Assembly: GCA_019914995.1 (NCBI GenBank)
Contig: CM034133.1
Location: forward strand, 6,652,495-6,716,494
Origin: Acanthochlamys bracteata
Lineage: Eukaryota; Streptophyta; Magnoliopsida; Pandanales; Velloziaceae
Length of the DNA: 64,000 nucleotides
Reading direction: 5' to 3'
Shown: positions 23,096 to 32,780 of the stretch, one piece after another
How positions within the stretch are numbered: the first letter of the stretch is position 1
Layout: each line of letters starts with the position of its first letter
Notes under the pieces: model-generated
Databases searched by the model: none
Seen by the model: the letters and a program-made list of their open reading frames with translations, nothing else
Told to the model about the DNA's origin: nothing
Made by a program: the position numbers and the translations under genes

Positions 23096-24559
23096 TTGCA
23101 GGAAGGAGAGGAGCCAACCCGACTGAAATATAGCAAATGGTACTTGAACAGCGGGTGCTCAAGACATATGACAGGAAATGAAAAATGTTTCAACAGTCTA
23201 CAAAAACAATTCTGGGGAAATGTAATCCTTGGTGACAACAGTAAGTGCAAAGTAATAGGCGTACGAAAAATACGTAATCTCTTATCCTTATGCATAGAAA
23301 ATGTTCTTCATGTTAAAGGACTAAAACATAGCATAATAAGCATAAGGTAATTATGTGATAATGGATTTAAAGTCAATTTTGATAATCACTGCTGCTCAAT
23401 CGTTAACCTATCATCTGGAGAAGAAATACTGAACAGAAAAAGGGAAGGTAATGTTTATGTGCTCTATATTGATGATCTTCCTAAGCACAAAATATGTTTA
23501 GTAGCAAGCCCGCAAAAAAGCAGCTGGCTGTGGCATAGACGCTTAGTACAATGCAACATTAAGATACTATCAAAACTATCCAAATTGAAATTAGTAAAGG
23601 GTCTGCCTGAAGCAAACTATAGCTTGGATAAACTATGTGATGCCTATGCCAAAGGAAAACAAGTAAAGTCATCATTCAAGAATAAGCAAGTGATAACAAC
23701 TAAGCAACCATTACAAATACTTCACATGGATTTGTTTGGACCATCAAGGACAGCAAGCTTGGGAGGTAAGTATTACTGCCTAGTAATTGTAGATGATTAT
23801 TCTCGTTTTTGTTGGGTTTATTTTCTAGCATACAAGAATGATGCTCTAAAAATTTTAATATGCTTCTTCAAAAAAGAACTCAACCTGAATATCTGTGCTA
23901 TTGGAAGTGATCATGGCAAGAAATTTCAAAATTTTTATTTTGATGAATTCTGTGATTCAAATGGTCTGACACACAACTTCTCTGCTCCAAGAACTCCCCA
24001 ACAAAATGGTGTAGTGGAAAGAAAAAATAGAGTGCTAGTAGAAATGGCTCGAACCATGCTCATAGAACAGAACCTACAAAAATTTTTTTGGGCTAAAGCT
24101 GTTAATACTGTATGTCATATCATTAACCGTGCATTTATTCGCCCTATTCTTAAAAAGACTCCATATGAGCTTATAAAGGGAAGAACTCCAAATATCGGTT
24201 ACTTAAGAACCTTTGGATGCAAATGTTTTATATTCAATAACGGAAAAGATAATCTTGGAAAGTTTGATGCGAAAAGTGACGAAGGTATTTTTCTCGGTTA
24301 TTCCTCAACATCGAAAGTATATAGAATTTTCAATAAACGAACCATGATTGTTGAAGAATCTATGCATATACTATTTAATGAGTCTAACAATGAGCCGAGA
24401 AGAAATCCAAAACTAGATGCAGGGTCAGAAGAAGAAGAAGAATTATTTCCAGAAGCACAACAAATTACAGAGACTCAAACAGCTGACGAACAGCCAGCTG
24501 AAATAATAGAGGAAGGACAGACTTTCTGGAAATCTACCCGATCAAGCAGAAACTCATGA
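23096..24559 (+). pseudogene. Protease-integrase part of pol, Sirevirus (broken)
   Basis: The protease active site reads WYLNSGCSRHMTG, so the catalytic aspartate of the D-S-G motif is Asn (AAC at 23147-23149). An in-frame TAA at 23348-23350 replaces the Gln codon usual in ISQLCD, a C-to-T change. The gag-pre-integrase domain (WLWHRRL...) has lost zinc ligands: LGH reads LVQ and CDAC reads CDAY. The integrase core keeps all three acidic residues: D in HMDLFGP, D in GSDHG, and E in NGVVERKNR. The segment ends at a stop at 24559 and the frame then shifts into RT. Confidence 0.88.
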
Positions 24560-24611
24560 ACAAATCAATAGACCGTTCAAGTACAGATACAGTCATCCAC
24601 AAGAAAACATC

Positions 24612-26206
24612 TTGGGTGAGGTAAATGAAGGTATAAGAACTAGATCTTATTTTAAAAATAACTTTATGGAACACTCTGCATTTGTATCAAATCTAGAACC
24701 AAAATGCATATATGATGCCCTAACAGACAGCTCATGGATCACTGCTATGCAAGAAGAATTAAATCAGTTTGAAAGAAACAATGTATGGCACCTTGTTAGA
24801 AAACCTCCGAACAAATCCATCATAGGAACCAGAAATAAATTAGATGAAAATGACAACATAATTAGAAACAAAGCTACACTAGTAGCAAAAGAATATAATC
24901 AAGAAAAAGGTATAGATTTTGATGAAACTTATGCTCATGTTACACGTCTTGAAGCCATTAGAATACTAGTTGCTTTTGCATATCACAAAGACTTCAAACT
25001 TTTTCAAATGGATGTTAAAAGTGCCTTTCTGAATGGTTTCCTAAAAGAAGAAGTCTATGTTGAACAACCTTCCGGTTTTGAAAATACAAGTTTTCCAAGT
25101 CATATCTACAAACTGAACAAAGCTCTTTATGGTCTGAAACAAGCTCCCAGAGCTTGGTATGAGTGGTTAAGCACATTTCTGATTGAAAAAGGCTTCAGTC
25201 GAGGTAAGATTGACCTAACTTTATTTACCTTGCTCGAAGATAATGACATGTTAATTGTGCAAATCTATGTAGATGACATAATATTTGGTGCTACTAACGA
25301 AAGACTATGTAGAAAATTTTCTGACTTGATGAAAGAAGCGTTTGAAATGAGCCTGATGGGTGAACTAAATTATTTCCTTGATCTGCAAATTAAACAACTG
25401 AAAAATGGCATCTTCATAAGTCAAAGCAAGTACATTAAAGAATTGATCAAAAAGTTCAGCATGGAAGGAAGCAAGGAGATAAGCACTCCAATGTCTACCT
25501 CTTGCAAACTGAACCGAGATGAGACAGGTAAAGCAGTTGATCAGAAATTATATAGAGGTATGATTGGATCACTCCTATACCTCACTGCCAGTAGACCGGA
25601 TATTCAATTCAGTGTATGCCTATGTGCTAGATTTCAAAGTAATCCAAAAGAATCTCACATGATAGCTATAAAACGAATCATTAAATACTTAGTAGGAACT
25701 AAAGAATTAGGATTATTTTATCCAAAAGGATGTGAACTTAATTTATATGCTTATGCTGACGCTGATTTTGGTGGCTGCAAGCTTGATAGAAGGAGCACAA
25801 GTGGCTCTTGTCAGTTTTTAGGAGGTTGCATGATCTCATGGTGCTCCAGAAAATAAGCCGATGAGCAATGTCAAGCCGGAAAGCGTAATACATAGCTCTT
25901 TGGAAGTTCTTTGCTCTCGTGTACTGGATAAAACAACAACTTCTTGACTTTGGTTGTGATTTTAAAAATGTGCCTATATTCTGTGATAATACTAGTGCCA
26001 TTAAATTAACTAAAAATCCCATTCAATACTCACGCACAAAGCACATTGATTTAAGACACCATTTCATTAGAGACCATATTGAATGCAATAATATAGTGTT
26101 AAATTTTATTAACTCTGAAAATCATTTAGCTGACATATTCACTAAACCTCTAGGATTTGACTCATTCTCAAGAATTTGCCATCAGATAGGATTATGTATA
26201 ATGTAA
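24612..26206 (+). pseudogene. Reverse transcriptase-RNase H part of pol, Sirevirus (broken)
   Basis: A 414-codon segment (24612-25856) carries the whole RT domain: [12 protein letters not shown] with the first catalytic Asp, [14 protein letters not shown], and YVDD at 25266-25277. It also has SRPDIQFSV and the start of RNase H (ADADFGGC). A stop at 25854-25856 and a frameshift break RNase H at the usual SWSSKKQ stretch. The rest resumes at 25919-26206 with FCDNTSAIKLTKNPIQYSRT and HFIRDHIE and ends normally with a stop. RT residues look intact, so inactivation is by the breaks. Confidence 0.88.
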
Positions 26207-26373
26207 CTACGCTCTGGTCTGCCTCTCTGTACATACATATATAGATTTCAGCATAAAAGCAGTCGCACAATAGCCGGCTGCAGCTATTAGAACTATAGTA
26301 AGCAGCTGACCGGTCACGTGCTGAGTACATAACACAGCTGACTCATGCTAAGCTGTATGCATTATAAGCCAAC

Positions 26374-26485
26374 CCGACTAGGCAGCCCCTCACAACTCGT
26401 CCTCTTCATTTCAAAATAAAAAATTTCCCTCTCCCTCTCCGAATCCTAGATCTCAAACCCTAAACCAAATCCCCAAACCTCTGCC
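26374..26485 (+). promoter_or_regulatory. Leader-like sequence before ORF3 with a telo-box
   Basis: Between pol and ORF3 lies a pyrimidine-rich stretch with AAACCCTAA at 26455-26463. This is a telo-box as found in promoters and leaders of plant housekeeping genes. CTCTGCC directly precedes the ATG, a good context for translation. A TATA-like 'attataag' is at about 26362. It reads like a host gene 5' leader, suggesting ORF3 is translated from its own or a spliced transcript. Function is inferred only. Confidence 0.4.
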
Positions 26486-28003
26486 ATGGCCAAGAACAAT
26501 CAGAAAACTCAGGCAAAGCGTTCCAGAACTGTCCACGGCAACGACGAAAGATTCATCGGGAAGGAGGAATTCGAAAGATACAATCGGCAGCTAGCAATTC
26601 CAATCCTGACGCCGGCAAGTATAAATTTGGACAACTTCAATTACTTCGGGCTTGAGGTGGATGAACTCTTTGAGGCACAAGGCTGGATGGCGTTCAACCA
26701 CTGGCCGGAAGAATTCTCAGAGGAATGTGTCAGAATGTTCTACGCCAACCTTCATTCTACCGGAAACTCCTCTATTCAGACAATGGTGAACAAAATTGAG
26801 ATCAGCTTAGAGGCACGATCCATGTCACTAATGCTAGACATACCCTACCGTGAGGAGATGCCGTCTGCCAGTGACTCCAAATTGAATTACCTAAAGCAGG
26901 CACTGGACACAGACGTTGTGACAAAGCTTCAATATGATTCGGCTGCCCACTTACCTCTGTTGCCGAGGGCTCTGTGCCATATCATCTCCAAAGTGATAAT
27001 TCCACGGTCAGGAAGCCGCAACATCATCACTAACTATGATGCATTTTTGCTATGGAGGTTGGTGAAGAAATTGTCCATAAATCTCTGTGAGGTGATGTTG
27101 CATCATATGACAAGAGTTTCCAAGTCCGGCAGCAAGCACTTCCCATATCCTCATGTTATATGTAGAATATGCCGACTTGAGACTGTGCCAATGGGAACCC
27201 TGCAAGTGAAGAAGATGTTCAAAATGGATGCAAAATTCTTAAGAGGAATTAATGAAGCAGAGAAAAGACTAACATCCAAGCACCCTTCAGCTGACAATGA
27301 CCCCACAAATGCCACATTGGCTCCATTGACTGAGTGCCTAACGAATATTCTCAATGCCATCCTGGAGCAGACAAAGGAAATTCAGAAGTTGAACACCACT
27401 TTTGAAGAACTCAAGGAAGCTATCTGCCAACCAGAGCACTCCAAGGCCAAGTCTGCCCAAGAAGATTTCAAGTCTAAACAGGAGGATGCACAGGAGAATA
27501 CACAGGAGGATGGACAAGAGGATACACAGGAGGATGCAGATTACCAAGACATGGGTAGGAATGACTATTCTGAAACTCCAGATAAGGCAACTGAGCAAAC
27601 ATTGCATATGGAGTCACCTACAGAGTGTCCAGCTGAAGGAGCTACTAAAGAACCACATCAAGGAGCTGAGCCACTATCCATTACCATCTATGAAGCTCCT
27701 CTGCAGGAGGAACCACTGTCCCAAGAACCCCCACCTGAGACTCAATCTGAAACTCAAATGCATTGTGACCCCCTCACCACTGAACCTCCTATCTCTGACT
27801 CCCCATCAGCTCCCTCAACCGTTCCTAGCCTTCCCCCTAAACGCAAGAACCTCAAACGCAAAGCTCACAAATCAGTCTCCAGCTCCCAAGCCCTTGTTGA
27901 TGAGGATGTAGTAATACTTCCTCAGTCCTCTGTAGCTAAACCAAAACATCAACGCTCTAGACCTCCTGGCTGTAGAACATCCTCTAGGCGCAGAAATATC
28001 TAG
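26486..28003 (+). CDS. Third ORF of the Sirevirus (env-position protein, 505 aa, intact)
   Basis: This is an uninterrupted 505-codon ORF downstream of pol, in the position where Sireviruses carry an envelope-like gene. The N-terminal half (about residues 15-260) resembles the 'putative plant transposon protein' domain seen in many plant proteins of retroelement origin (FNHWPEEFSEECVRMFYANL, then LPLLPRALCHII). A predicted coiled coil lies at about 287-315. Five 12-bp repeats encode Q-E-D/N-x units at residues 332-351. A proline-rich region spans 400-450. A basic stretch KRKNLKRKAHK and a terminal RRRNI could be nuclear signals. I see no signal peptide or transmembrane segment, so an envelope role is doubtful. 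ATG choice follows the CCATGG context and the absence of an upstream in-frame start. gag-pol around it is dead. Confidence 0.82.
   Translation: MAKNNQKTQAKRSRTVHGNDERFIGKEEFERYNRQLAIPILTPASINLDNFNYFGLEVDELFEAQGWMAFNHWPEEFSEECVRMFYANLHSTGNSSIQTMVNKIEISLEARSMSLMLDIPYREEMPSASDSKLNYLKQALDTDVVTKLQYDSAAHLPLLPRALCHIISKVIIPRSGSRNIITNYDAFLLWRLVKKLSINLCEVMLHHMTRVSKSGSKHFPYPHVICRICRLETVPMGTLQVKKMFKMDAKFLRGINEAEKRLTSKHPSADNDPTNATLAPLTECLTNILNAILEQTKEIQKLNTTFEELKEAICQPEHSKAKSAQEDFKSKQEDAQENTQEDGQEDTQEDADYQDMGRNDYSETPDKATEQTLHMESPTECPAEGATKEPHQGAEPLSITIYEAPLQEEPLSQEPPPETQSETQMHCDPLTTEPPISDSPSAPSTVPSLPPKRKNLKRKAHKSVSSSQALVDEDVVILPQSSVAKPKHQRSRPPGCRTSSRRRNI
27479..27538 (+). repeat. 12-bp minisatellite within ORF3
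   Basis: Five in-frame 12-bp units of the form CAG GAG GAT GCA encode QEDA-QENT-QEDG-QEDT-QEDA. The unit length is a multiple of three, so expansion or contraction keeps the ORF open. Confidence 0.9.
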
Positions 28004-28432
28004 TTGAAAACTTAGCTTAGGCTTAGCTTGATTACTGCTTTAGTTTGTTTGAATGTTTAGATGTTTGTTTCCTATGTTTGGATGTTTGCTCATCTATTTA
28101 CTTATCACTTGCAGTGTTTAAATGAATGGTTGAACCTTTTGTTATGACTATCTGGTTATCTTCTGCCTAACCTGTCAAGTTTTAGCTACGTTGCATTCTA
28201 TATAAACTTTTTGAGATGACAAAAGGGGAAGAAAAATGGGAGAAAGAATTATTAATGGCTCAAATTAAGGGGGAGCCATGAACCACTTACAGGTAAATAA
28301 AATATATGCATCAGTTGAGGGGGAGTCATCTACAGGTATACAGGTATCAAAATTTACAATTCAAATTGATGGTTTGTGAAAACATAAATCAATAATTCTT
28401 AATTTGTTTGTCATCATCAAAAAGGGGGAGAT
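28004..28432 (+). promoter_or_regulatory. Polypurine tract region with repeated GGGGGAG motifs
   Basis: Before the 3' LTR the plus strand shows 'aagggggagcc' near 28267, 'gagggggagtc' near 28317, and the LTR-adjacent tract 'aaaaagggggag' at 28419-28430. A related 'aaaaggggaag' lies near 28220. The last tract primes plus-strand DNA synthesis. The upstream copies are the multiple-PPT feature described for Sireviruses. No ORF lies here. Confidence 0.8.
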
Positions 28433-29877
28433 TGTTGAAACTATAAGGATAATTTTGATGATAACAAAGAATTAAGAACTATGACTTATATTAGACTAAT
28501 AATCTGAAAACAAGATTCTGTAGGATTAGACAAACAAAGATCATTTTATTTACAGCAGACAAGAACAGCCATCATACAGCCAACTGTCATGCTACTACAA
28601 ATTAAACAGCATACGGGACAGAGGATGCCATAGTCACATTACAGTCAGCTGCTCGACTACTGAAGCACAAGAAGACTTCTCTGTATCGAAATAGAGCCTT
28701 TGGGTTTAACCGCAACAAAACTTTTCCTTGCTTCAAAAATCGTCTAGACTCACAACGGACTGAAGCATTTCAAAGAGAAGATCTACAAAGAGCAAAAATC
28801 ATCTTCAATTTCACAGAAAAGGAAAGCTCAATAATCAAGGGAAGAAAGCACATTATACAGATCAAAGTCTTTAATCAAGTCAAGCAGTCAACCAACGATG
28901 CATTAAATATGGACAAGCCAAATCAGCTCATCAGCTCATCGAGTCTCAGACAGCAGTTTAACTAAATCAAGCTATTAACCACTGGCGGCAAATTCAAATT
29001 TCTACAACGCATTTAATGCTATGAAGACCTTGCACAAAGACAACCGAAAGAAACTTAGAAGAGGTTGATTAACCGCTAGACAAAACCACTTCCTCTCTGA
29101 CGTGAAGAACCACCAATGAAAAAGAGCGCCAACGACAACGTTCCTCAACGGTTCCTGCACAGGGAAGAAACTCTATAAGAAGGGAGTCACAATAACGAAG
29201 AAAGAGCAGAGAGAACACAAGCAAAACAGAGATACACAAGAACTCTACTTCTCCACACAAACATCAAATCTTGCTGCTTATCACACTGAAGAAATTTCTC
29301 TCAGCAACATATCTGATCATCTCATTCGAAATACTTCATGAACACATAACTCACATGAGATATCCTGTGCTCAATTTCTGTTTATCTTTCTTTTAACCTT
29401 TTACTGACATTGTGAAGGTGGTGTTGCGGGCACCGAAAAGGAAGCTCAGGTGGAGCTTAGTGAAAGCTCTTAGACCTTATAATAGAGCTAGCAAATCAGT
29501 TAGGGGGACGGGTGTGTCCAGTAAGCTGTTAGGGGTTGTCTCGGTGAAGAAACCCGGTAGAGTAAGTGTGCTTGGTGAAGCACTTTGCTCTAGGTGTATT
29601 TGTAGCTTATTAAAGGTTTAGTGAAGCTTTGGCTCTGGTGATAGAGCGACCGTGGATGTAGACAAAGGGGTTTTGCCGAACTACGTTAAATATCCTGAGT
29701 ACTACCTTTTTACTTGTGTCAGTAAACACTCTAACTCTCTCTGTCTGCAGGTTACAAAATTGACACAGCCGGCTGAAAGCTTGCTGCCAATAGGATAACT
29801 AAGCTTGACGAAAATTTTTATTGACTAACTCAATTCACTCCTCCCCTCTTGAGTTAATCTTATAGGAAAACCTAACA
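28433..29877 (+). repeat. 3' LTR of the Sirevirus
   Basis: The LTR is 1445 bp. It begins TGTTGAAAC (5' copy TGTTGGAAC) and ends CCTAACA. It is colinear with the 5' LTR throughout, with scattered differences of a few percent, mostly transitions. One small insertion repeats 'cagctcat' near 28920-28940. Confidence 0.93.
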
Positions 29878-29882
29878 AACCC

Positions 29883-31007
29883 GTATAAATTCATAGGTTG
29901 GGTTAGGATTGAACGAATTTGATCCGATTATTAAATAGGTCGATCCGAAACCGACCTACCAATCAAATTGCCACCCCATTCCTTCAGTCAACGATCATGA
30001 TCACTCCCAAGCCATCACGATGCTGACTTTTAAATTTCAAACCAAAACTGTGAGACGGCGGTATTACAAATTGTCTGGTTGATTTGTTTCTTGAGATTTA
30101 ATTACGAGCTTGTCGATTTTATTGATTTGTTTCTAATTTGGTTGATTTGTTTTAAATTTTGATTTTTTTTAAATGTGAAGTTTAGATAAGATTTGAAGAT
30201 TTCTTTGGGGGGGATGTTGATTCTATGATCAATTTGGACGCTTTTGTAGTTTTGGTGTAGGTGGTGAGGACATGCACATCAAGTGTTCTATTATTTTCCC
30301 AAGTGGATGCACCATATTGAAAGGAGTGACTTGTTAGCAATGCTTTGTGAGGTTGGGGTTTGATGAAATTTCAATAATATGAATTTCGATTCAGAAATGT
30401 GAGTGCTATAATTTTAATCATACCAGAGCATGAAATATAGGTGTATATAGATCAATACACAATACATAACTCTAGTTTTTTAACTTTTTATTCATCTTAC
30501 AACATAATGCCATGATGCATGTTTGAAATATTTTTAGGTTGGTGCTGGATTTTATTATATCGTTATTAATATTTCTGAAATTCAAAAAATTCAAGAAGTA
30601 ATTCATTTTCTTTTTCGAAACTTTGCTATTCACGGAGTTGCATTGAGTTGATCTAGTGGAATCAATTCATAATAATGCTTTTGCTGCTATTAGTTGTTTG
30701 AAGGAATTCTCGACTATTTGCTGCTTCTACTAAGAAGTAATATGATTGTATGTACCTGTGTTTGAAATTTTGTTATATCTATGTATATAGTGATATGAGA
30801 CTCATTTGTAAGCTATGCATCCTTTATAGTGTGCAAAATTAAGTTCGCAAGATTGTAGCTCTTCTTATTGTAAATAAGCTCTAAAATGGGATACAACTGA
30901 AAAGTTTTGTTTGATCATTAATGCTTAGCTTGTATTGTCAGTTGTTTTAAGTGTGTCGTCAATTGACATTGCAATTTCAAACATTTTCTAGTACTTAAAG
31001 AAAACAA
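29883..31007. other. No recognisable gene
   Basis: The first ~120 bp continue the repeat into which the Sirevirus inserted ('gaacgaatttgatccgatt'). The rest is AT-rich, single-copy-looking DNA without a supported ORF. Confidence 0.4.
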
Positions 31008-31027
31008 CATATATATATATATATATG
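31008..31027. repeat. TA microsatellite next to a possible MITE end
   Basis: A (TA)n run is followed directly by GGGATGGAGATGTGCACAC. This resembles the layout of the palindromic element at 39303, which also starts GGGAT next to (TA)n. The matching right end was not found. Confidence 0.45.
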
Positions 31028-32400
31028 GGATGGAGATGTGCACACACCCGGTACTGTGCGTGTACACTCGCACATCCAATGTCAGCCATCTGATCAAATG
31101 ATCAGACAGCTGATGCGAAAACCAAACGCGTGATGCGCGTTCCCTTCTCATTTTCTCCCGTGTGCACGCGTTCATTTCTTCCTCGCCTTGCCCGAGCTGG
31201 CCTCCCTCTCGAGCTCTCTCGCCGTTCTTCTTCGCTTTTCTCCCTTTTTTCCTCTTCATCTCTCAGTTTCCTCTCCGGTATTTCTTCATTTCTTCGGGCG
31301 GAACGATTCCGCGCTTATCGCTAGGGTTTCGGCTCACACCATGACATCGGAATCCGAGCACAAGAATGTGGAATTCGCTCCGCCTCCCACCTCTATTGCT
31401 TCTATTAGCCTCAATTTCAGCCGTTCCGATGAAATTGACGGCCCAGCTCACTGAAGCAGGTTCCTCGCCCCGGTAAGATTTATTATTTGAAATTTCAAAA
31501 ATCTTCTTCCAATTGACATTCATCTCCTCGAATCATTATATTTTTGAATTTTTTTTGAATTTGTTTCTCTGATTTAGTAGCGTCGGCTCACCGAGGCTGC
31601 TCCGGCTCGCTGCTGTAAGATAATTTTTTTAATTCTTGATTCTTTTCTCTCAATTGACATTCTCTCCTTCAAATAACCTCAATTTTTGAGTTTGTGCTGA
31701 ATTTTTTTTTTCTCCGAATTGGCAGCGTCGGCTCACCAAGGTTGCTTGGATGATGTTGGTAATTTGAATTTTCCGAATGCTTTCTAAGATAATTATACTT
31801 CAATCATTCTTCGTATCTCCTATTATATGTTTTTTCGAATGCTAATTTGAATTTTTTCTTGCAATTTTTTTAGTTGGAGTATAATTTCTTGGATAATATT
31901 TGGCATTTTCACAAGTTGGACGGAGAAGGTTTCTGGTAATTTAAGAGCTTGCTCGAAGTAGCCGAGAAGAAAGTTCAACTAGGTTCACGGCTCAACAAAT
32001 TTGTTCTGTTATCCTCTAAGTCGTCTCAGCTGCAGCAGCTTCCATTGCTCGACGTTGTATTATTTTTTCCACAAGTTTGTACTTTCAAATGTTTCTCATA
32101 GCAGTTGTATTATTTCTTGTAGCAGTTGGAAACCTTCTTTCCTCATGCTTTTCTATCTTTTATGTAAATGTGGTGAATGAAAAATTTACTAGTGAATGAA
32201 TGAAGTGTTTTTAATGAAGTATTGAGCCGAAGCTTTGAATGATTTTGTTGTGGCTGAATTGTTGTGAATACTGTGAATGCAGTGTTGTTTTGAACTAGTG
32301 AATTAATGAGAGGGTTGTGATGTTGTCGTCGTGAATCTTATGAATGAAGTCGATGAATGAAGTCGTTGTGAATGAAGTCGATGAATGAAGTCATTGTGAA
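31028..32400 (+). other. Unrecognised gene-like region with duplicated exon-like block
   Basis: The region is GC-richer and promoter/leader-like at 31120-31330, with pyrimidine runs. A short ORF starts at an ATG at 31341 (MTSESEHKNVEFAPPPTSIA...). It ends at a stop just before a 'ggtaag' donor-like site near 31471. Two exon-like blocks follow: 'cgtcggctcaccgaggctgct' near 31582 and 'cgtcggctcaccaaggttgct' near 31726. Each is preceded by a T-rich intron-like stretch containing 'aattgacatt'. This indicates a tandem duplication of about 145 bp. A further open piece follows near 31872-32060. I do not recognise the protein. It could be a decayed host gene or captured fragments in an undefined transposon. 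Confidence 0.4.
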
Positions 32401-32404
32401 TGAA
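32322..32404 (+). repeat. Minisatellite of 'gaatgaagtcg(a/t)t' units
   Basis: Degenerate direct repeats of 'gaatgaagtcgatgaatgaagtcgttgt' type occur, about four partial units, ending at the MITE-like left end at about 32410. Confidence 0.65.
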
Positions 32405-32409
32405 TGACT

Positions 32410-32780
32410 AAGGGGGCGTTTGGGATTGCTTATGAAATGGAGCTTTTGTAAAATGAAGGATATTTTTGTCCTTTTTGAAAAACGAGCTCTATTTTTTTTA
32501 CTTCAAAAAAAATAATAAAAATATGCAATAAAAAGATCTCACTCCGTAGAATTTTTCTACACTTTCTAAATTTTTAAATAAATTTTTTATATACTTATAA
32601 AATATGTATTGAAAAACGTGAAATAGAAAATTGAAAAGTTGGGTTGGGGAGAATGAATTTCATAATCTGTTCAAATAATATAATCAGTGTTAAATTTTTA
32701 TTAAGGTTGTATTAAACTAATTTAATCAATTTACTTAGCCTTTTTTTTACACACAAAATAATATTTGAAAAGGAGCAGGT
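32410..32780. other. Possible left part of a PIF/Harbinger-like MITE
   Basis: 'ctaagggggcgtttggga' has the GGGxGTTTGG end and an adjacent TAA seen at other elements in the window. AT-rich filler follows. No matching right terminus is visible before the FAR1-like pseudogene at 32961, so it may be truncated. Confidence 0.35.

Larger units (their letters stand above)
19577..29877 (+). mobile_element. Sirevirus-type Ty1/copia retrotransposon, nearly complete
   Basis: Two LTRs (19577-21015 and 28433-29877) begin TGTTG and end CCTAACA. A perfect 5-bp target duplication AACCC flanks the element (19572-19576 and 29878-29882). Just inside the 5' LTR is a primer binding site for initiator Met-tRNA. 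The internal order is gag, protease, integrase, RT, RNase H, which is Ty1/copia, followed by an extra ORF and a run of polypurine tracts. The extra ORF, a long coiled-coil gag tail, and repeated GGGGGAG tracts before the 3' LTR are features of the Sirevirus lineage. gag-pol carries many stops and frameshifts, so the element is not autonomous, but the third ORF is open. Confidence 0.93.

Noticed and set aside
27151-27607. Minus-strand ORFs opposite ORF3
   Set aside because: Antisense shadows; the Leu/Cys-rich run comes from the complement of the CAG-GAG repeat.
27402-27911. 169-codon plus-strand ORF
   Set aside because: It lies wholly within the 505-codon ORF3 in another frame and has Arg/His/Pro/Leu-biased, domain-free text, so it is a shadow.
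26486-28003. Calling ORF3 a true envelope glycoprotein
   Set aside because: No signal peptide, transmembrane helix or cleavage-like site is visible; only its position supports the env label.
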